64,000 nt of DNA from Echeneis naucrates (Eukaryota; Chordata; Actinopteri; Carangiformes; Echeneidae): positions 24,853,959 to 24,917,958 of the forward strand of contig NC_042517.1 in assembly GCF_900963305.1 (NCBI RefSeq), given 5' to 3'. This document shows positions 36,080 through 57,300 of the stretch, piece after piece. The notes beneath the pieces are model-generated. The model ran no database searches. It saw nothing but the letters and a program-made list of their open reading frames with translations, and was not told where the DNA came from. A program made the position numbers and the translations under genes. Within the stretch, counting starts at the first letter, position 1, and every line of letters begins with the position of its first letter.

Positions 36080-36504
36080 ATCAATTTACAACATGTTTTC
36101 TAACAGCATCTTTTTTTTTTTTTCTTTTTTTTTGTCACCATTAGTCCAGGGGAGGGAGCAAGGGTTTATAAGGCAGGTTTATCAGGCCAAACGTGGCAAT
36201 TACAACACAAAGAAATCAAAAGGAATTAAATTAAAGCGAACTCACTAAAAAGGTAGACTGACAACTAGAGATGATGACGACACCAAAGTCTGGTTACTGG
36301 TTCACCCTCTCCATCAGGAGAGAAAAAGGGATCAGAGACACATTGGCAAGGATCATCTCAACCACATACATTCAATTGGCTCTACAGCCGTAATTTACTA
36401 AATGTATTTATATTTTTTTCTGATGTTTTTCAGGATAATTTCTTACTAGGCTAGGGAAAAATTATGAATCCACTTGATACTCTTAATGAGAATGGGTGTA
36501 TGCA

Positions 36505-37075
36505 GACGTGGCAAAAGTACTCATATTATGTGTAAAAAATACTAAAAGTAAAAGTAAAAGTAAAAGTAGAAGTGCTGATTTCACTTTCTTTACTGAAGTA
36601 AAAGTAAGAACAGGCTTTGAAATATACTGTCAAAGTAAAAGTAAAAATGAATTTCTGCCGTTAATGAAACACAGCTACAGTACAAGCACTGACGGCCCCC
36701 TTAGCCCCCCCAAACAAAAATAAAAATACTGCCAGCAGCATCCACCATCAACTGCTGTGTTTCTATGCCGTTGCTGGAAGAGCTGTCAAAGCTGTAACAT
36801 GTATCAGACCGATCAAATCACACAGAGAGAGCTAGAGTGCGTGTGTCCGTGTGACCGACAGACCCCCCAGTGAAACATGCAGCCCCCCAGTTAAGACTTT
36901 TTTTTTTTTTAATGACGAGCCTGTTTTTACAATGTAAGCAGTAGACAGTGCATATTTTTTTGTATAAATGTAGGGAGTAAAAGTAAAACTCGCCAGAAAA
37001 GTTAATACTCAAGTAAAATACAGATGCCTGAAAAATCTACTCAAGTACAATAACGTGACTTGTCACCTTTGGGTG
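36505..37075. mobile_element. Probable non-autonomous hAT-like element (AAAAGT-rich ends)
   Basis: The left end reads cagacgtggcaaaagtactc followed by tandem taaaag units. The right end reads aaatctactcaagtacaata then cacctttgg, roughly the inverted complement (ccaaaggtgacaag...acttgagtag). AGTA/AAAAGT-rich inverted ends of this type mark a common teleost hAT-derived non-autonomous family. The terminal repeats are imperfect and no transposase frame is present. Confidence 0.5.
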
Positions 37076-37250
37076 TATGTATATAAATCAGATATAAGAA
37101 ACTTCGGAATGCAGAAGAGACCGGGGACTTCCTGGCTGTTTTTTTTTCCTGTGTACTTTCCCTTCACGTGAACGCACCAAGCATCTGCAAAGACGTCGCC
37201 GTAGTCACAGTACAGACGCTCAGTCTGCTTGTGACAGGCGAAGTGGAAAC

Positions 37251-46186
<8,936 letters not shown>

Positions 46187-47196
46187 ACTCCAGTCCAAGA
46201 CTATGTTGTCCCCTCACCACTCTTGTGGGTGGAAACAGATGGACCAGAACCGGATTTGGTTGAGGCTGTCCATGCTGTTTTTACCTAAAAGGATGGTGTT
46301 ATTAATCTCAGCTACCCCCACGCAGCACACAAGCATTCTTTGTTCTCACCCATCTACAGTCCACTTCTGATTTCATGACCACCTGACTGTCCACCAATCT
46401 TTTATATCTGTTATATCTGCAACAACACTGACAGCCTAAAGCATACAGATACCAATTAACTGATTGTCTTCTGCGTTTACTTCATGTCTGAAATGGCTTT
46501 AAAATGATTATTGAAATGTTACAATCTACCGTGTGATAAAAGATTGGGTGTTTCACTGTCTTTTAGGCTTTTACTCCTCTTGTCTACCACAATCATTTTC
46601 AATTAATGCTTGATGTCAGTGTCGACCCACAGTTAACGAGACATCGACATTGTATTTTCTTGCTAATATAAAGATATATATATATGTATGGTTGATCATT
46701 GAAGTGGCGCTTGCTATAAACAAATAAATCCAGTTGATTGGGAAGTTATTTTGTGTCGTCTTTTCCTTCAGTCTGTTCAGTATAACTCAAAGGCCTTATA
46801 TTGTGATGGTTTTTGGTTCACAAATCTATTTTTATATGGACATTAATCCTTAAGATAAAACACAGGACCTCTGGAATCTGCACAAAGAGAAACATTAAAA
46901 TGAAGAGCATATAAAACAAAACAAAACAACACATGAAACAAGTCATTCGATTTCCAGGCAACCTAGATATCCGATAAAGGGCAATAAGGAAGATGTCATG
47001 GTTATATTTTAACTCCAATAAACTTTGCACTCGCCCCTTTTGCAGTTGAAGCAGTAAACGTCTCACTCGGGCTATACAGTACATTTACAAAAAGGTAAGG
47101 CTGAACTTGAAGTCATGTCATTCATGAGTTGGTGGTTGTTTTTTACATCTTGATTTTTTTGTGACAAATGGCAGGTAGAATCCCAGGCCTGTCGAG
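46187..47196. other. sars1 3'UTR and spacer before the PTB gene
   Basis: The 3'UTR runs to the AATAAA at 46723. The following ~450 bases contain no gene signal I can support and presumably include the promoter of the PTB-domain gene. Confidence 0.55.
46723..46728 (+). terminator. Polyadenylation signal for sars1
   Basis: AATAAA about 540 bases after the stop, followed within 30 bases by a GT/T-rich stretch (ttattttgtgtcgtctttt), the usual downstream element. Confidence 0.75.
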
Positions 47197-48146
47197 ATGA
47201 GTGACATCTCAGATGATGACAATGAGATCTCCTTTCAGGTCAAGGTAAATACAGTGAAAGATCCAAAGGTTGAATCTGGTACATTACTTTTGAAACGTTA
47301 TGGGATTTAAACATTATGTTGAATTTTGTGCAACTCAGCGCAGTTTGTCATGAAGTAATCTTGTGGCCATGCAGATCAAATTTGAATGCTTATGTGTTCA
47401 GCTTTCATTTCGGATTAAGACAACATGTTTAAAACACTTTTAAATTCATCGTCATCTCTGTTTATCTCTTAAAACAAGTTTCTCGGGCGAATTGAGGTAG
47501 TTCGCCCTAAAGGACTACAGATCATGGATGATGCAGTTCAGCGCCTCCAGGTCAGTACTGTGGATCTAATGGAGTGTTGGTTTTTAAACACATCTAACAC
47601 ACACACTTCCTGTATCTTTCAACCAGGTTATTAAACCAATCTGTCAGTTGCGTGCTGCGCTGCTTTCAACCTAATTTAATTCGCTCAATATCCAATTTAA
47701 GGATTGACAATAAAACTTAGTACATAGATCTATGATTCCCGGGGAATGATTCTGAATAACTTTGGAGATCCATCCTGTTTTTTTTTGTTTTTTTTTTTAT
47801 TAATTGCTGGATCAGTGACTTTGTTCACTTGATAAGGATCAACATAATGTTCACATGTATAGTTTATATGAATTAGGAACATGTGTTCAAATCAAATCAA
47901 AGCAGATTTATTTGTATAGCGCCAAATCATAACAAAGTTACATCAAGACACTTTACATAGAGAGAAGGTCTAGACCAAACTCTTTATAAATTTATTTAAA
48001 GAGACCCAACAGATCCCCCGATGAGCAAGCACTTGGCAACAGTGGCAAGGAAAAACTTCCTTTAAGAGGCAGAAACCTCGAGCAGAACCAGGCTCAGGGG
48101 GGGCGGCCATCTGCCTCGACCGGTTGGGTTGAGAGTGGGAGAGAGA

Positions 48147-48194
<48 letters not shown>

Positions 48195-49162
48195 CTTTGG
48201 GTAGGAACATGTTGCTGCATGAAGTTCATGGAGTTGAGCTGTAGTACATAATTCATGCTATATGGGACCAGCAGGTGTTGCAGGAACATGGGATGGAGAT
48301 GAGTCACCACCTGCAGGATGAGGACAGGGAGAGAGAGGAGAGGCATGTCTACAAACATGCAGTGACATGTGATCCACCTGTTGTCTTCCCCTTCTCATCC
48401 CCAGATGCCAGATAAATACTCTCCTGAAAAGGCAACCAGGAAGAGCAAAGTCCACCTTTTCCTGTCTCTGAGCGGGATAGACATTTTGGAAAGCAAAACC
48501 AAGGTGTGTGACAAGTGTGTCAAACCTTTTTTTAATAGTCCAAAGATATTTAAAACATCTGGCCTTCTCTGGCCATGAATCACCATTTTATATCTTTTCA
48601 TTATCTTTCCTATCCCCAGTTCTTGTTGTATACATGCCCTCTCTCCACTGTTTCCTTCTGTGCGGTCCTGCCATCCTCGCCCAAAGTCTTTGGCTTTGTG
48701 GCCAGACACCCTGCTGCCGACATGTACCACTGTTATCTGTTTCAGAGCAAAAAGTTTGTGAGTGTCACCAGCACAAGATAACTGACGCAAAAATCATTAT
48801 TGGAAAGCAAACGAGTAAACGAGATAACCAGGCCAAAGGCTCTGGCATTCATTTCTAAAACATTTTTTTTTCAGTCTCAAGTGCTTGTCTCAATTATTGG
48901 GGACATCTTCAGAGCATCAAAGAAGGAGGAGAGCATCAAGGGAGGACGAGACCTTATTGTAGAGGCACTCAGACATAAGGTTGATGCCATTTTGTGTCAC
49001 TTGGTTGTGAAATGAACTTCATTTTATTATGAAGGCTGATTCAATAGTGATGAATATTGACAGCTTTACACCCTATTTGTCATTCTTCTACAGAATAAAA
49101 TGCTGCAGAGAGAGAACTCAGAGCTGAAGAGGAGCCTGGCAGAACGAAGTGGCAAACAATAA
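47197..49162 (+). CDS. Short PTB-domain adaptor, GULP1/CED-6-like
   Basis: Six exons, all phase 0: 47197-47244, 47479-47550, 48405-48503, 48620-48757, 48875-48979, 49094-49162; 531 nt, 176 aa. After an acidic start (MSDISDDDNEISFQ) a phosphotyrosine-binding fold covers residues ~15-140: VKFLGRIEVVRPKGLQIMDD compares with GULP KFLGSTEVEQPKGTEVV, then VHLFLSLSGIDILESKTK (GULP VELQISIYGVKILEPKTK), STVSFCAV (HRISFCAD) and FGFVARHPAADMYHCYLF. A short leucine-rich coiled coil (NKMLQRENSELKRSLAE) ends the protein. GULP/CED-6 adaptors bind NPxY motifs of engulfment receptors such as LRP1. This protein lacks GULP's long Pro-rich tail and is about half its length, so it is a distinct, smaller paralogue. 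I cannot name the orthologue. It lies 547 bp upstream of tmem106c in the same direction. Confidence 0.85.
47890..48345 (+). repeat. Common teleost dispersed repeat with (GA)n, PTB gene intron 2
   Basis: Recognisable blocks are atcaaatcaaagcagattta, ttgtatagcgccaaatcata, acatcaagacactttacata, ggtctagaccaaactcttta and aggaaaaacttcctttaaga, then gaaacctcgagcagaaccag and ggcggccatctgcctcgac. A (GA)n tract follows at 48137-48191. A shorter copy occupies 52315-52450. The sequence is very common in fish genomes; class uncertain, probably linked to an L2-type LINE. Confidence 0.75.
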
Positions 49163-49239
49163 CAATGTATGTTGTTATATTTACGCACAAAAAACACAGA
49201 AAAATAACATTTCTAAAATATTTCTAGGTGTTGGGTTGG

Positions 49240-49708
49240 TCTGCACGCACGACAGTCGAAGGCTGCAACGACCTGCTCGGGGTGCTGCCTTCACACGCCG
49301 GAAATCGCGTGTGTAATTCACTAAACCTCTCAAGAACAGACAATGTGTTTTTTTCTGTCAGCCACCGATGGTAGAGTGATAGCTTGCAATTCTTTGATGA
49401 ATAAATATAGAAAAACATAACCTGCGTGTTCTCCTCACTGTGTTGTGGCTCGAAGCTACATAAACCGGGGTATTCGGGCCGGATGAGGAAGTTGGTTGTG
49501 GCGGCACGGAGGGGCCGGGAAGGCAACACACATGAGCGCCGGTAAATAGGGCTGCTGATGGCGGCGTCGCTCCTGCTGACGGCACGGTGAGTGGACTCTG
49601 AGCACCGGGGACTAACCCCAGCCATCCGCTGAGGTCCGAGCCGGGACGTTTCACCGGAGAAAGCTTCTCCCTCTCGGCCGTCGTGTACCGGGCCACCTGC
49701 AGACCGCC
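49240..49708 (+). promoter_or_regulatory. GC-rich promoter and 5'UTR region of tmem106c
   Basis: The stretch has many CpG dinucleotides, unlike the AT-rich surroundings, and continues into exon 1. A YY1-like gatggcggc occurs near 49557. No TATA box is near the start. The AATAAA for the upstream PTB gene at 49400 falls inside the same interval, so the two genes are very close. Confidence 0.5.
49400..49405 (+). terminator. Candidate polyadenylation signal for the PTB-domain gene
   Basis: AATAAA about 240 bases after the stop codon at 49162. Confidence 0.5.
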
Positions 49709-52700
49709 ATGGGGACGCTGTGGTCCCGGAGCGGCAGCTACTTGTCACTCCTGCCGGAGAGCCGAAGCTCTGAGCGGCCCGGAGAGGACAAAGACTCCGA
49801 TAACGAGTCTTTGGACGGCATCGGGAGACGGGAGGACATCGCCCAGTTCCCCTACGTGGAGTTCACCGGGAGGGACAGCATAACGTGTCCGACGTGTCAG
49901 GGCACCGGGCGGATACCGTCCGGTGAGTGGAGCTTCAGGAAAAGTTGGTTAAATTATGTTGGGCCTCAGCTGGAAGTTTAACAGAGACAGAAACCTTTAA
50001 ATGGCCATTTTAGTCTGAAAACCTTGCAGTGTTTAGTTTGCAGCTTGTTTGTGGTCACAGCGTGCACACAAACGCACACTAAGAAAGCAACACACATTTT
50101 ATCTGCATTCCCCTGCCAGTTGTGATTTCTGTGCAATCATCCTCTCCTGTGTGTGTGTGTGTGTGTGTGTGTCTGTGTGTGTGCATGCATCACCTTTGCT
50201 TATTGAAAGCAAAGGTGATGCAATTTTTGTGATGTTTGTTCTGTTGCCAAAGATGCAGGGTTTTGGAAGAGGACGTTCCCTTCATTGTGTTGCATGACCT
50301 GTTATCTTCTGCCTGATAGGTCAGGTGAATGAACTGGTGGCATTGATCCCATACAGTGACCAAAGACTGCGGCCACAAAGAACGTAAGTAGCCCAGATGC
50401 ACCAATGCAGTGGCAAGAGAGGGAAGGAAAGCCCGCTAAATGTCATCAGATGTGTCCATATAATTGTTTGTCACTGTGTCACTGTGCTTCTTTATACTGA
50501 CATTAAAATGGACCTGGATTCTGGGCCTGTAAAGTGAAGTCAGTGCTAAAAGCTTCAAATTCTGTCTTGTGACCATCAGGGAGTGATTCAACTGATTGGT
50601 TAAAGAAGCCAGATTGTATTGAAATCGATGGGAAAATGCCCTACTTCTTGGTTGATTTAGTAAACATCTTCAGTGAGTTTATGGTTTCAAGTCTTCAGTA
50701 CAGCTTGATGTTAGTTCTTGTCAATGTTTTTCCTTTCAAAAGATGCTTTTTCTGGTGCTCTTAAAATAAGTTCGAAATGCCCAAGAGGTCTGCGTGTGAG
50801 TGGTTGTTGGTCTCTGTCTGTCTCTGTGTGTTGGCCCTGTGATGGACTGCTTTGCTCTTTTAATGTGGTTCATCACATCTGAACAGCAGGAGGACCTTTT
50901 TTCCTTTTTTCCAGGAAGCTGTACGTGGTCCTGTCAGTTGTGCTCTGTCTCCTGGCATCTTCACTTGTTGCCTTTTTCCTGTTCCCTCGCTCGGTAGTTG
51001 TGGTGGATGATGGGATACGCTCTGTGACAGTTTACTTTGACCACTCCAATATGAAGGTCCAGATGAACATGACTGTAAGTTTTGACTCACACTTGCAAAG
51101 CACCACAACTTGTATAGAAATTTAATTTTGTGACTTTCTGTTTGTGCAGAGAAGATATTATCACTCACAGCTCTTGATATTTATTGTGTATTTTTGTTTG
51201 CCTTTTTTTTTTTCCACTTTCTTTTTCTTAGAGCACACTGAACATCAGCAACCCGAACTTTTTCTCCATGCTGGTTCAGAGCGTGAGCTGCCAGGTCCTT
51301 TACATGAAGATGGTGATTGGCACTCAACAGCTGGACAATGCCACCACCATCCTGCCTCTCAGTGAGCGTCAGGTACGGGAGATTAGTCTTCCTCCAAATA
51401 TTGTTCTGGATGGATAATGAACATCATCACTTGTGCTTCAGTGACATTCGTGATTCCTGATATAGATGTCATGCAGCAAATGATGCATCATCAGTAAACC
51501 ACAATATGGCTGCTACAGGACATCAGCTCTGTTTGAGCTTTCAGAATCCTGAAAAACTGTCCTGCTAAATGTTAAATATGTGAAGACGTTAGAAACACAC
51601 GAAGGGTTTGATCTGCTGTATTGAATAACCTGTAGTTTATTCAGTGCCAGGAATCACTCACTGACACATGCAAATGTATTTATGTTCAGTAACATTTGTG
51701 CTTGAGAATTTAAAAACCTTTTTATGAAGCTGATAAATGAAAGAATCACATCATTTTGTTTTTACGAACCAAAACAACAGCAATGTAAGAAATCTTGACG
51801 GTGTTGGAGTTCCACTGTATAATTTGGGTAATAATGTGTTATTCCTCTGAAGTTACTTCACTTCCTCTTAAGATGAGAATACATTTTAACTGTGTTCTTG
51901 TGTAACTTCAAATTTTCTGCAGGTGAACTACACCGTCAGTGTAGAGATTGGCAGAAATGCACCCTACGTGTAGTAAGTGTTGATTCTCAAAACAATTTTC
52001 ACTGTAATGGAAAAACAAAAACCTTGTAATGGATTAAAAGGATGCTCAAGTTATTTATGAGATTAGTAGTAATTATGTTTGCTCCAAAAACAATGAGTCC
52101 TACATGGGTCTAGACTTCAACATGCTGGAGTTGTCAAAGTAAAACAAACAAACAAAAAAAAGAAATGCATTTTAAAATCTAAATAATGATTGTGTGGATG
52201 TAACATTTAGAAGGAAGACTTTTTTTTTCACAGGCTGAGAAGAAGACGCTGTAACTCTTCAACTGGAAACTGACCCAATTTAACAGTTTGTCTGTCTCAG
52301 TAAAAATACACATAAATTCAAACCAAATCAAATGTATTTATATCATGCCAAGTTACATCAAGGCATCTTAAATATAGAGCAGGTCTAGACCAAACTCTTT
52401 ATGGAGTTGTTAGAGAGACCCAGCTATCCCTCCAAGAGCAAGCACTGACATGAATGCAAAGATATGTCAAAAGCAGCACTTAGATCAAACAGGACAAGTA
52501 TGGAGGCCAATCCGTTATCTGTAGCCATTAAAATGTTTTTGGTCACATTTACCAGTGCTGTTCCTGTGCTATGATGAACTCTAAAACCTGACTGAAACTC
52601 TTCAAACAAGCCATTCCTATACACAATTGGTTTGCAACTGCCTTTTCGAGAATTTTGGAAATGACAGGAGGGCTAGATATGGGTCTGTAATTAGCCAAAA

Positions 52701-54051
52701 CATCTGGATCAAGATTAGGTCTTTAGAGGAGAGGTTTAAAAACGGCTTCCTCGAAAGGCTGGAGATAACTCACACTGATCAGAACAAGAATATAGATGTT
52801 AATCAGTGGATAAACATATTTAAATAACCTGGTAGGTATCAGGTCAGGTAAATTTCCTTTATTTCCGCATCATCTGCCTTAAGTCTTGAGTTTGAGGGCT
52901 ATACCACAGAGCCAGCCTCCTGATTCTTTTTCAGAGGAGCCACAGAATCAGAATTTGAACACAGCGAGGCCACAGTGCTATTAACAAAGTAATCAAACTG
53001 CGTAGGGAAAGGTCCTGTATTGAATTTAGACATGGCATTTTGGGGAACTGAAATTACAGAGATAAAATGAGTAGACTGATTAGTTTACAGAACAGTGTTG
53101 AGTGCAGCTCTGCTAAATTGTTGGTTTTCAAGCCAGAAATCAATTCATTGCTCTAAACTACTTCTGCTCGGTCTTTTTCAGTGCCTTCTGCACCATGCCC
53201 AGCATCAAGGTCCACAACATTGTCATATTTGTGCAGTAAGTTACTTATTTCTTTGAGAAGATGCTTCATTTTGATTTTATCAGTTATTTGTTTTTATATA
53301 TTTTGACCTTTTTCTTCATGGCATTCAAAGATGTTCTGACAGAAAAAAAAAAATTGCCCATGTAAAGTTCTGTATTTAAATGTGGTTGAAGTAAACAGAC
53401 ATATGTATTAACATTAGTGGACTGTGGAGGAGAAAGAAGCCCATTGTCCTCTGTGGCAACCACAATAGGTGGTCTGGTCTGATGCATCAGGCATGTGTCA
53501 CTTACCTGTGGAAGACATAGCACCTGGATGCATAATGGAAGGAGATAAGCCCTTCATAGAAACAGTATTCTCTAATGTCAGTGGCCTCTTTCAGCAGGAT
53601 ACTACTTCCTGCTTCACTGCAACAACAGTTCAGGAAGGTTTTGCGAAACAACAGCCAGTTTGAGGTTTTGTTTTGGCATTAAAGGATCTGCAGCTAACGT
53701 CTTGGTCCAAGATGTTGGCTGATCGGTGTAGATAATTTTTGCTTTGTTTACAACATGGCAGTCATTTCACACACTGGAAATTAGCGTCTCTGCTGGTGCA
53801 CTTGTCTCCCTGTTGATCAGCTCTGTGGTCACTTCGTGGAGCAGCAGGCCCTTCACTCCTCTGTATGTTCATCTATTCTCAGGACATCAGTGAAAACCTC
53901 ATACATGGTGCGGTCATCCCAGAACAGCTTGGAGGCCTATCGCTACATAGACTGCGGCTCCAACACCACATACTACCACACAGGAGAGTGGCTCCGGCAC
54001 CATTTGTCCACCCACTCACCCCCGGCCTCAGTCCTCATCCGATCTGGGTGA
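49709..54051 (+). CDS. tmem106c: Transmembrane protein 106C
   Basis: Seven exons: 49709-49922, 50320-50383, 50915-51074, 51232-51372, 51923-51972, 53182-53235, 53883-54051; 852 nt, 283 aa. The N-terminal cytosolic part starts MG (possible myristoylation) and has [19 protein letters not shown] then [10 protein letters not shown], with the family CxxC pair at residues 60/63. [20 protein letters not shown] leads to the single membrane helix (~96-117, [20 protein letters not shown]). The lumenal domain carries N-glycosylation sites (NMT, NIS, NAT, NYT, NTT) and [33 protein letters not shown] and KVHNIVIF match TMEM106C better than A or B. TMEM106 proteins are type II membrane proteins of endolysosomes and ER. 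The predicted C-terminus extends beyond the human one, and the stop overlaps a strong donor (gggtgagt), so a further 3' exon is possible. Confidence 0.93.
50150..50182. repeat. (TG)n microsatellite
   Basis: TG repeat with one CTG interruption in tmem106c intron 1. Confidence 0.85.
50780..50850 (+). repeat. Short fragment of the teleost SINE-like repeat
   Basis: Contains ggtctgcgtgtgagtggttg and gtgtgttggccctgtgatgg, the middle of the family seen at 17620-17945. It is located just before tmem106c exon 3. Confidence 0.75.
52315..53110 (-). mobile_element. L2-like LINE reverse-transcriptase fragment, antisense in tmem106c intron 5
   Basis: On the minus strand 52440-52850 encodes [36 protein letters not shown], then [17 protein letters not shown] and [12 protein letters not shown], the fingers and palm start of an L2-clade LINE. 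At least one frameshift and one stop are present. The adjoining 52315-52450 is the dispersed repeat of 47890. The stretch 52860-53110 is probably the upstream part of the same LINE, but this is less certain. Confidence 0.82.
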
Positions 54052-55329
54052 GTCCAGGAACACCGGGATGTTTTCTGTAGAGGAGATGTTCCAAGCATAA
54101 AAACCAAATCAGGCTTCTCTGTGCTAAAACACCGACTGAAGCTTTTAGCTATGGAGAGGGTGTATTCTGAAAGGCAGCAGCCATTTTTTTTTTTTTTTTG
54201 GGTTTGTTTTCATTGTACACCCCACGGGCAGCAGATGAGTGGTTCTGTTGTTCTGGTTAGACATCAGCAAGTGAAAATGGAGCTCCATGAACTTTTGTAT
54301 TGGAGGGTCAGACTTGCTTTACTCCATCTGCCTTTGGGAGTGGATATTTCCCACAGACACGTGGTTTCCACTTGAATGCTTGGGTTTGAACGCATCATGT
54401 GTAAAATACAACTGTTTAAAAAGCCGGTTTTGCTATTTCAGACATGATGAAAATTGAATCAAAGTGAGCACGTCATTGCCAAGCACTGCCCTGTGGTCCT
54501 GTTTTAGAATCAGGGCAAATGTCAGAGAAAGCTCTTCTGTGTAAAAAGAGGAGGAACAATCCCTGCTGACAATGGCGCTTTAATTCACACTCAGCTCTGC
54601 CTGTCTCTGCTGAAGAGCCTCCTTCAGTGTAACTTGAATGACTCTTCGCGCAACGCTGCCGGCTGCAGGCTACCGACTATTCTGTTTGAAGTGTGAAACC
54701 CGCACGAGGGATCTTTTTAGAACTGTTACTGCACTTTGAGATTGGGACGTACTGCTACAGCTGCAGGTAGTTTTCTTGTGTTGCTTAACCGTTTAAAAGT
54801 TTAAAATGCAGTTGGCACATTTAATATATCACGTTTTTAAAGGAAAGGAAAAGTTACTTCTAGTTACCCATCGTCTCAGCAAATCTAAGCACGCCGTTTT
54901 TTTTTTTTTTTGTTTGTTTGTTTGTTTTTTTTTTAGATTCAGAGTAGCAGTTTTCTCGTCTCTGCTCAGTATCACCAGTCACAGGTTATTGATCAGTTAA
55001 ACTCCTGGTTCAGCTACACTAATAAGAAGAATTTTAAAGCCTTAAATAAAAATCCAGACTATATATGTTATCTTCTCCACAATAGTGTGAACATGCTGAT
55101 TACTAGCAATTATGGTCTTCAGTATGGTCTTTAAGTATTCAGCAGCTTCTGTACAATTGTAATGTTACCATAGACATACAATGACTAAAAATGAATTATG
55201 ATTTGACTTTTTTTTTTTTTTTTAAGGGATAGCTGTAAAGTTTTGATTGAAAATATTTTACAAGAGTTTTAAAAAATGCAGTGTATATATTTGTTTGGTC
55301 CTAAAAAATATACAAATTATGGAATTATG

Positions 55330-55339
55330 AATAAATAAA
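55330..55339 (+). terminator. Overlapping polyadenylation signals for tmem106c
   Basis: AATAAATAAA gives two overlapping hexamers about 1.3 kb after the stop. Assignment to tmem106c is by position and strand only. Confidence 0.45.
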
Positions 55340-56990
55340 ATTGTTAACAAACATAACTATGTTTTGTTAATCATTTGTCATGTGTTGAATCTCTCCTGGT
55401 TTCTGCTTAAAAAATATGAGGATCTGATGCTTCTCTCATTGAAAACAGGAAATATTTGGGCTTTGGACTTTTGGCCAAACAAAAGAACATTTAAATATCT
55501 TGGAGAAATGGAACCATATTTATTTTTCTTCTGCCCAGTGATGAGTGTTTTCCTGCGTGGCAGCTGTTAACTTACCAGTTCAGAGGAAACCTTGCACTTG
55601 TTCCTCCACTCAGACCGATGTGCCCAGAGGTGAAAAAGTAGAGGTAGAGCTCAGTGTTTGTGTGAACAGTGACAGTCTGTGTGTAAATATGTAATCAAAC
55701 AAAACAGTGTCCACAAATCTAAAAGAAAATTGCAAACTCACAGAAATGTTTTTCAGTTATGAAATCCTCCTGCAAATCTTGAATATTAAATGTGAAAAGA
55801 AATCTGTGTGACTCAATTTTCTGTTTATGAAGCCAAATATCATTTAATCCAAAATAATGACATCAATTTAGGTACCACATTTGTGTTTAATTCTACTCTT
55901 CAGCTTTTTGCATACAAAATTGCATATTATTTTCAAAAACAAATGTTCCTTTTTATATCTCATACACTGTCCTATAGCTGCATGTGGAAATATATTACTA
56001 CATAATATAGATCAACAAGTAAACAGACAATATATTACCGCTGTAATACAAGTAGTGTTTTTCTAGGTCATGACCAAACAAGGCAACACACTAAATAAAT
56101 GCATAGTAATAATACAGGAAGCCATAAGTAAAAAAATATAGTTGGATAAAAAGCTTATTAATACAAGAGTGCCTTTTTCTTTGGTTAAGTACATCTGTTG
56201 TGCCTCCGTGTGTTTACTTGTCTCTTTGATAACGTCCCGTCTGCAAAGCAGTGAGCCAAATGTGTCCTGTGATTTTACACTGTACAACTTTCCCGTCAAG
56301 CTTTTTCCCCATTTCACATACATTTCTTTAAACGATGGACACAACATCAACCTATCCATCATATTCACCTAAATACCCTCCACACACACACGCGCGCGCA
56401 CACACAACTCCCTCTCACACATACTCTTGTTTAAAGTTAAAAACTTCACATTTCCTTTCATTAGAGAGTTACAGCTCTCACTCGCTCTGATTATGAAGTT
56501 AAAGTGAATGTGAGTGAGAAAAAAAAAAAAAACCTGATTGTCAGTTGTAATTTAAATGTGTGCTGTGGTGCGTTTGAAGGCATGTGGCTTTAAACAAGCT
56601 ATACACACATCTCTAGATACAGATCCTAAATGACATCATCTTGGCTTTGGTCACTGTTTCAAACAAAGAAAAAAATAAAAGATTTTGTAACAATGCAGAA
56701 TATAAACACCTGCTGTATTTTTTTTTTTTTTTTTTAAGGCAGCTATTAGGTTGAAGTGTTGGAGTTTCTGTTAGCCACAGTAGCTGCTCAGTCTGCTGTG
56801 TTCTTAAAGCAGCTTTAAACTCGTATCACTTGTTATCTGAACAGCAGCTGGTAATAGAAGCTGGATTTGGCCAACATTGAGCAGGGACCTGTGTCAGCTC
56901 AGTTTGGCTCTGTTGGTCTCAGTGGTATCATGAAGCATGAACTGTTCAGCTCTGAGCTCTATTTAAACAGGCAAAATCTTCAATTAGAAT

Positions 56991-57300
56991 CTTTCATCCC
57001 ATCACTCTTTGACTCCGCTCCTCTTTTGGGACACCTTCACCTACCTGGACTGCAGTCTCTCCAGAGATCTACACAGAAACCCTCTGGACTCTCTTAGTGA
57101 AGTAACAGGAAAAGCACAGGATCCTTCACTCCACTAGTTCCTACCACCACCACCTGCTTCCCTTCCCCTGTCCATCCTTCCACACCTTCTCTGTCCTTTA
57201 CTCTCCCCTGTGTTCACTGAGGCGTAGCACTGCCCTCCCTGCCACACAAAGCCAGATTCCAGGGAGGGCTGGTGATGGTCACATACACACACTGAAATAA
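56991..57300 (-). repeat. Unclassified repeat, copy B (partner of 30825-31150)
   Basis: Its minus strand reproduces copy A: 238 bp of near-identity (56991-57228 against 30913-31150), then diverged similarity to about 57300. It lies in the spacer downstream of tns2, and in the same sense as tns2. Confidence 0.85.

Larger units (their letters stand above)
35566..37250. other. IL-17R 3'UTR, hAT-like repeat, then sars1 promoter region
   Basis: The left ~500 bases are the likely 3'UTR. 36505-37075 is a probable non-autonomous hAT element, listed separately. The ~180 bases before 37251 are moderately GC-rich with no TATA box near the ATG, as expected for a housekeeping promoter. No coding exon was seen. 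Confidence 0.5.

Noticed and set aside
36541-36575. Tandem AAAAGT units as an independent microsatellite
   Set aside because: Better explained as the characteristic end sequence of the hAT-like element at 36505-37075.
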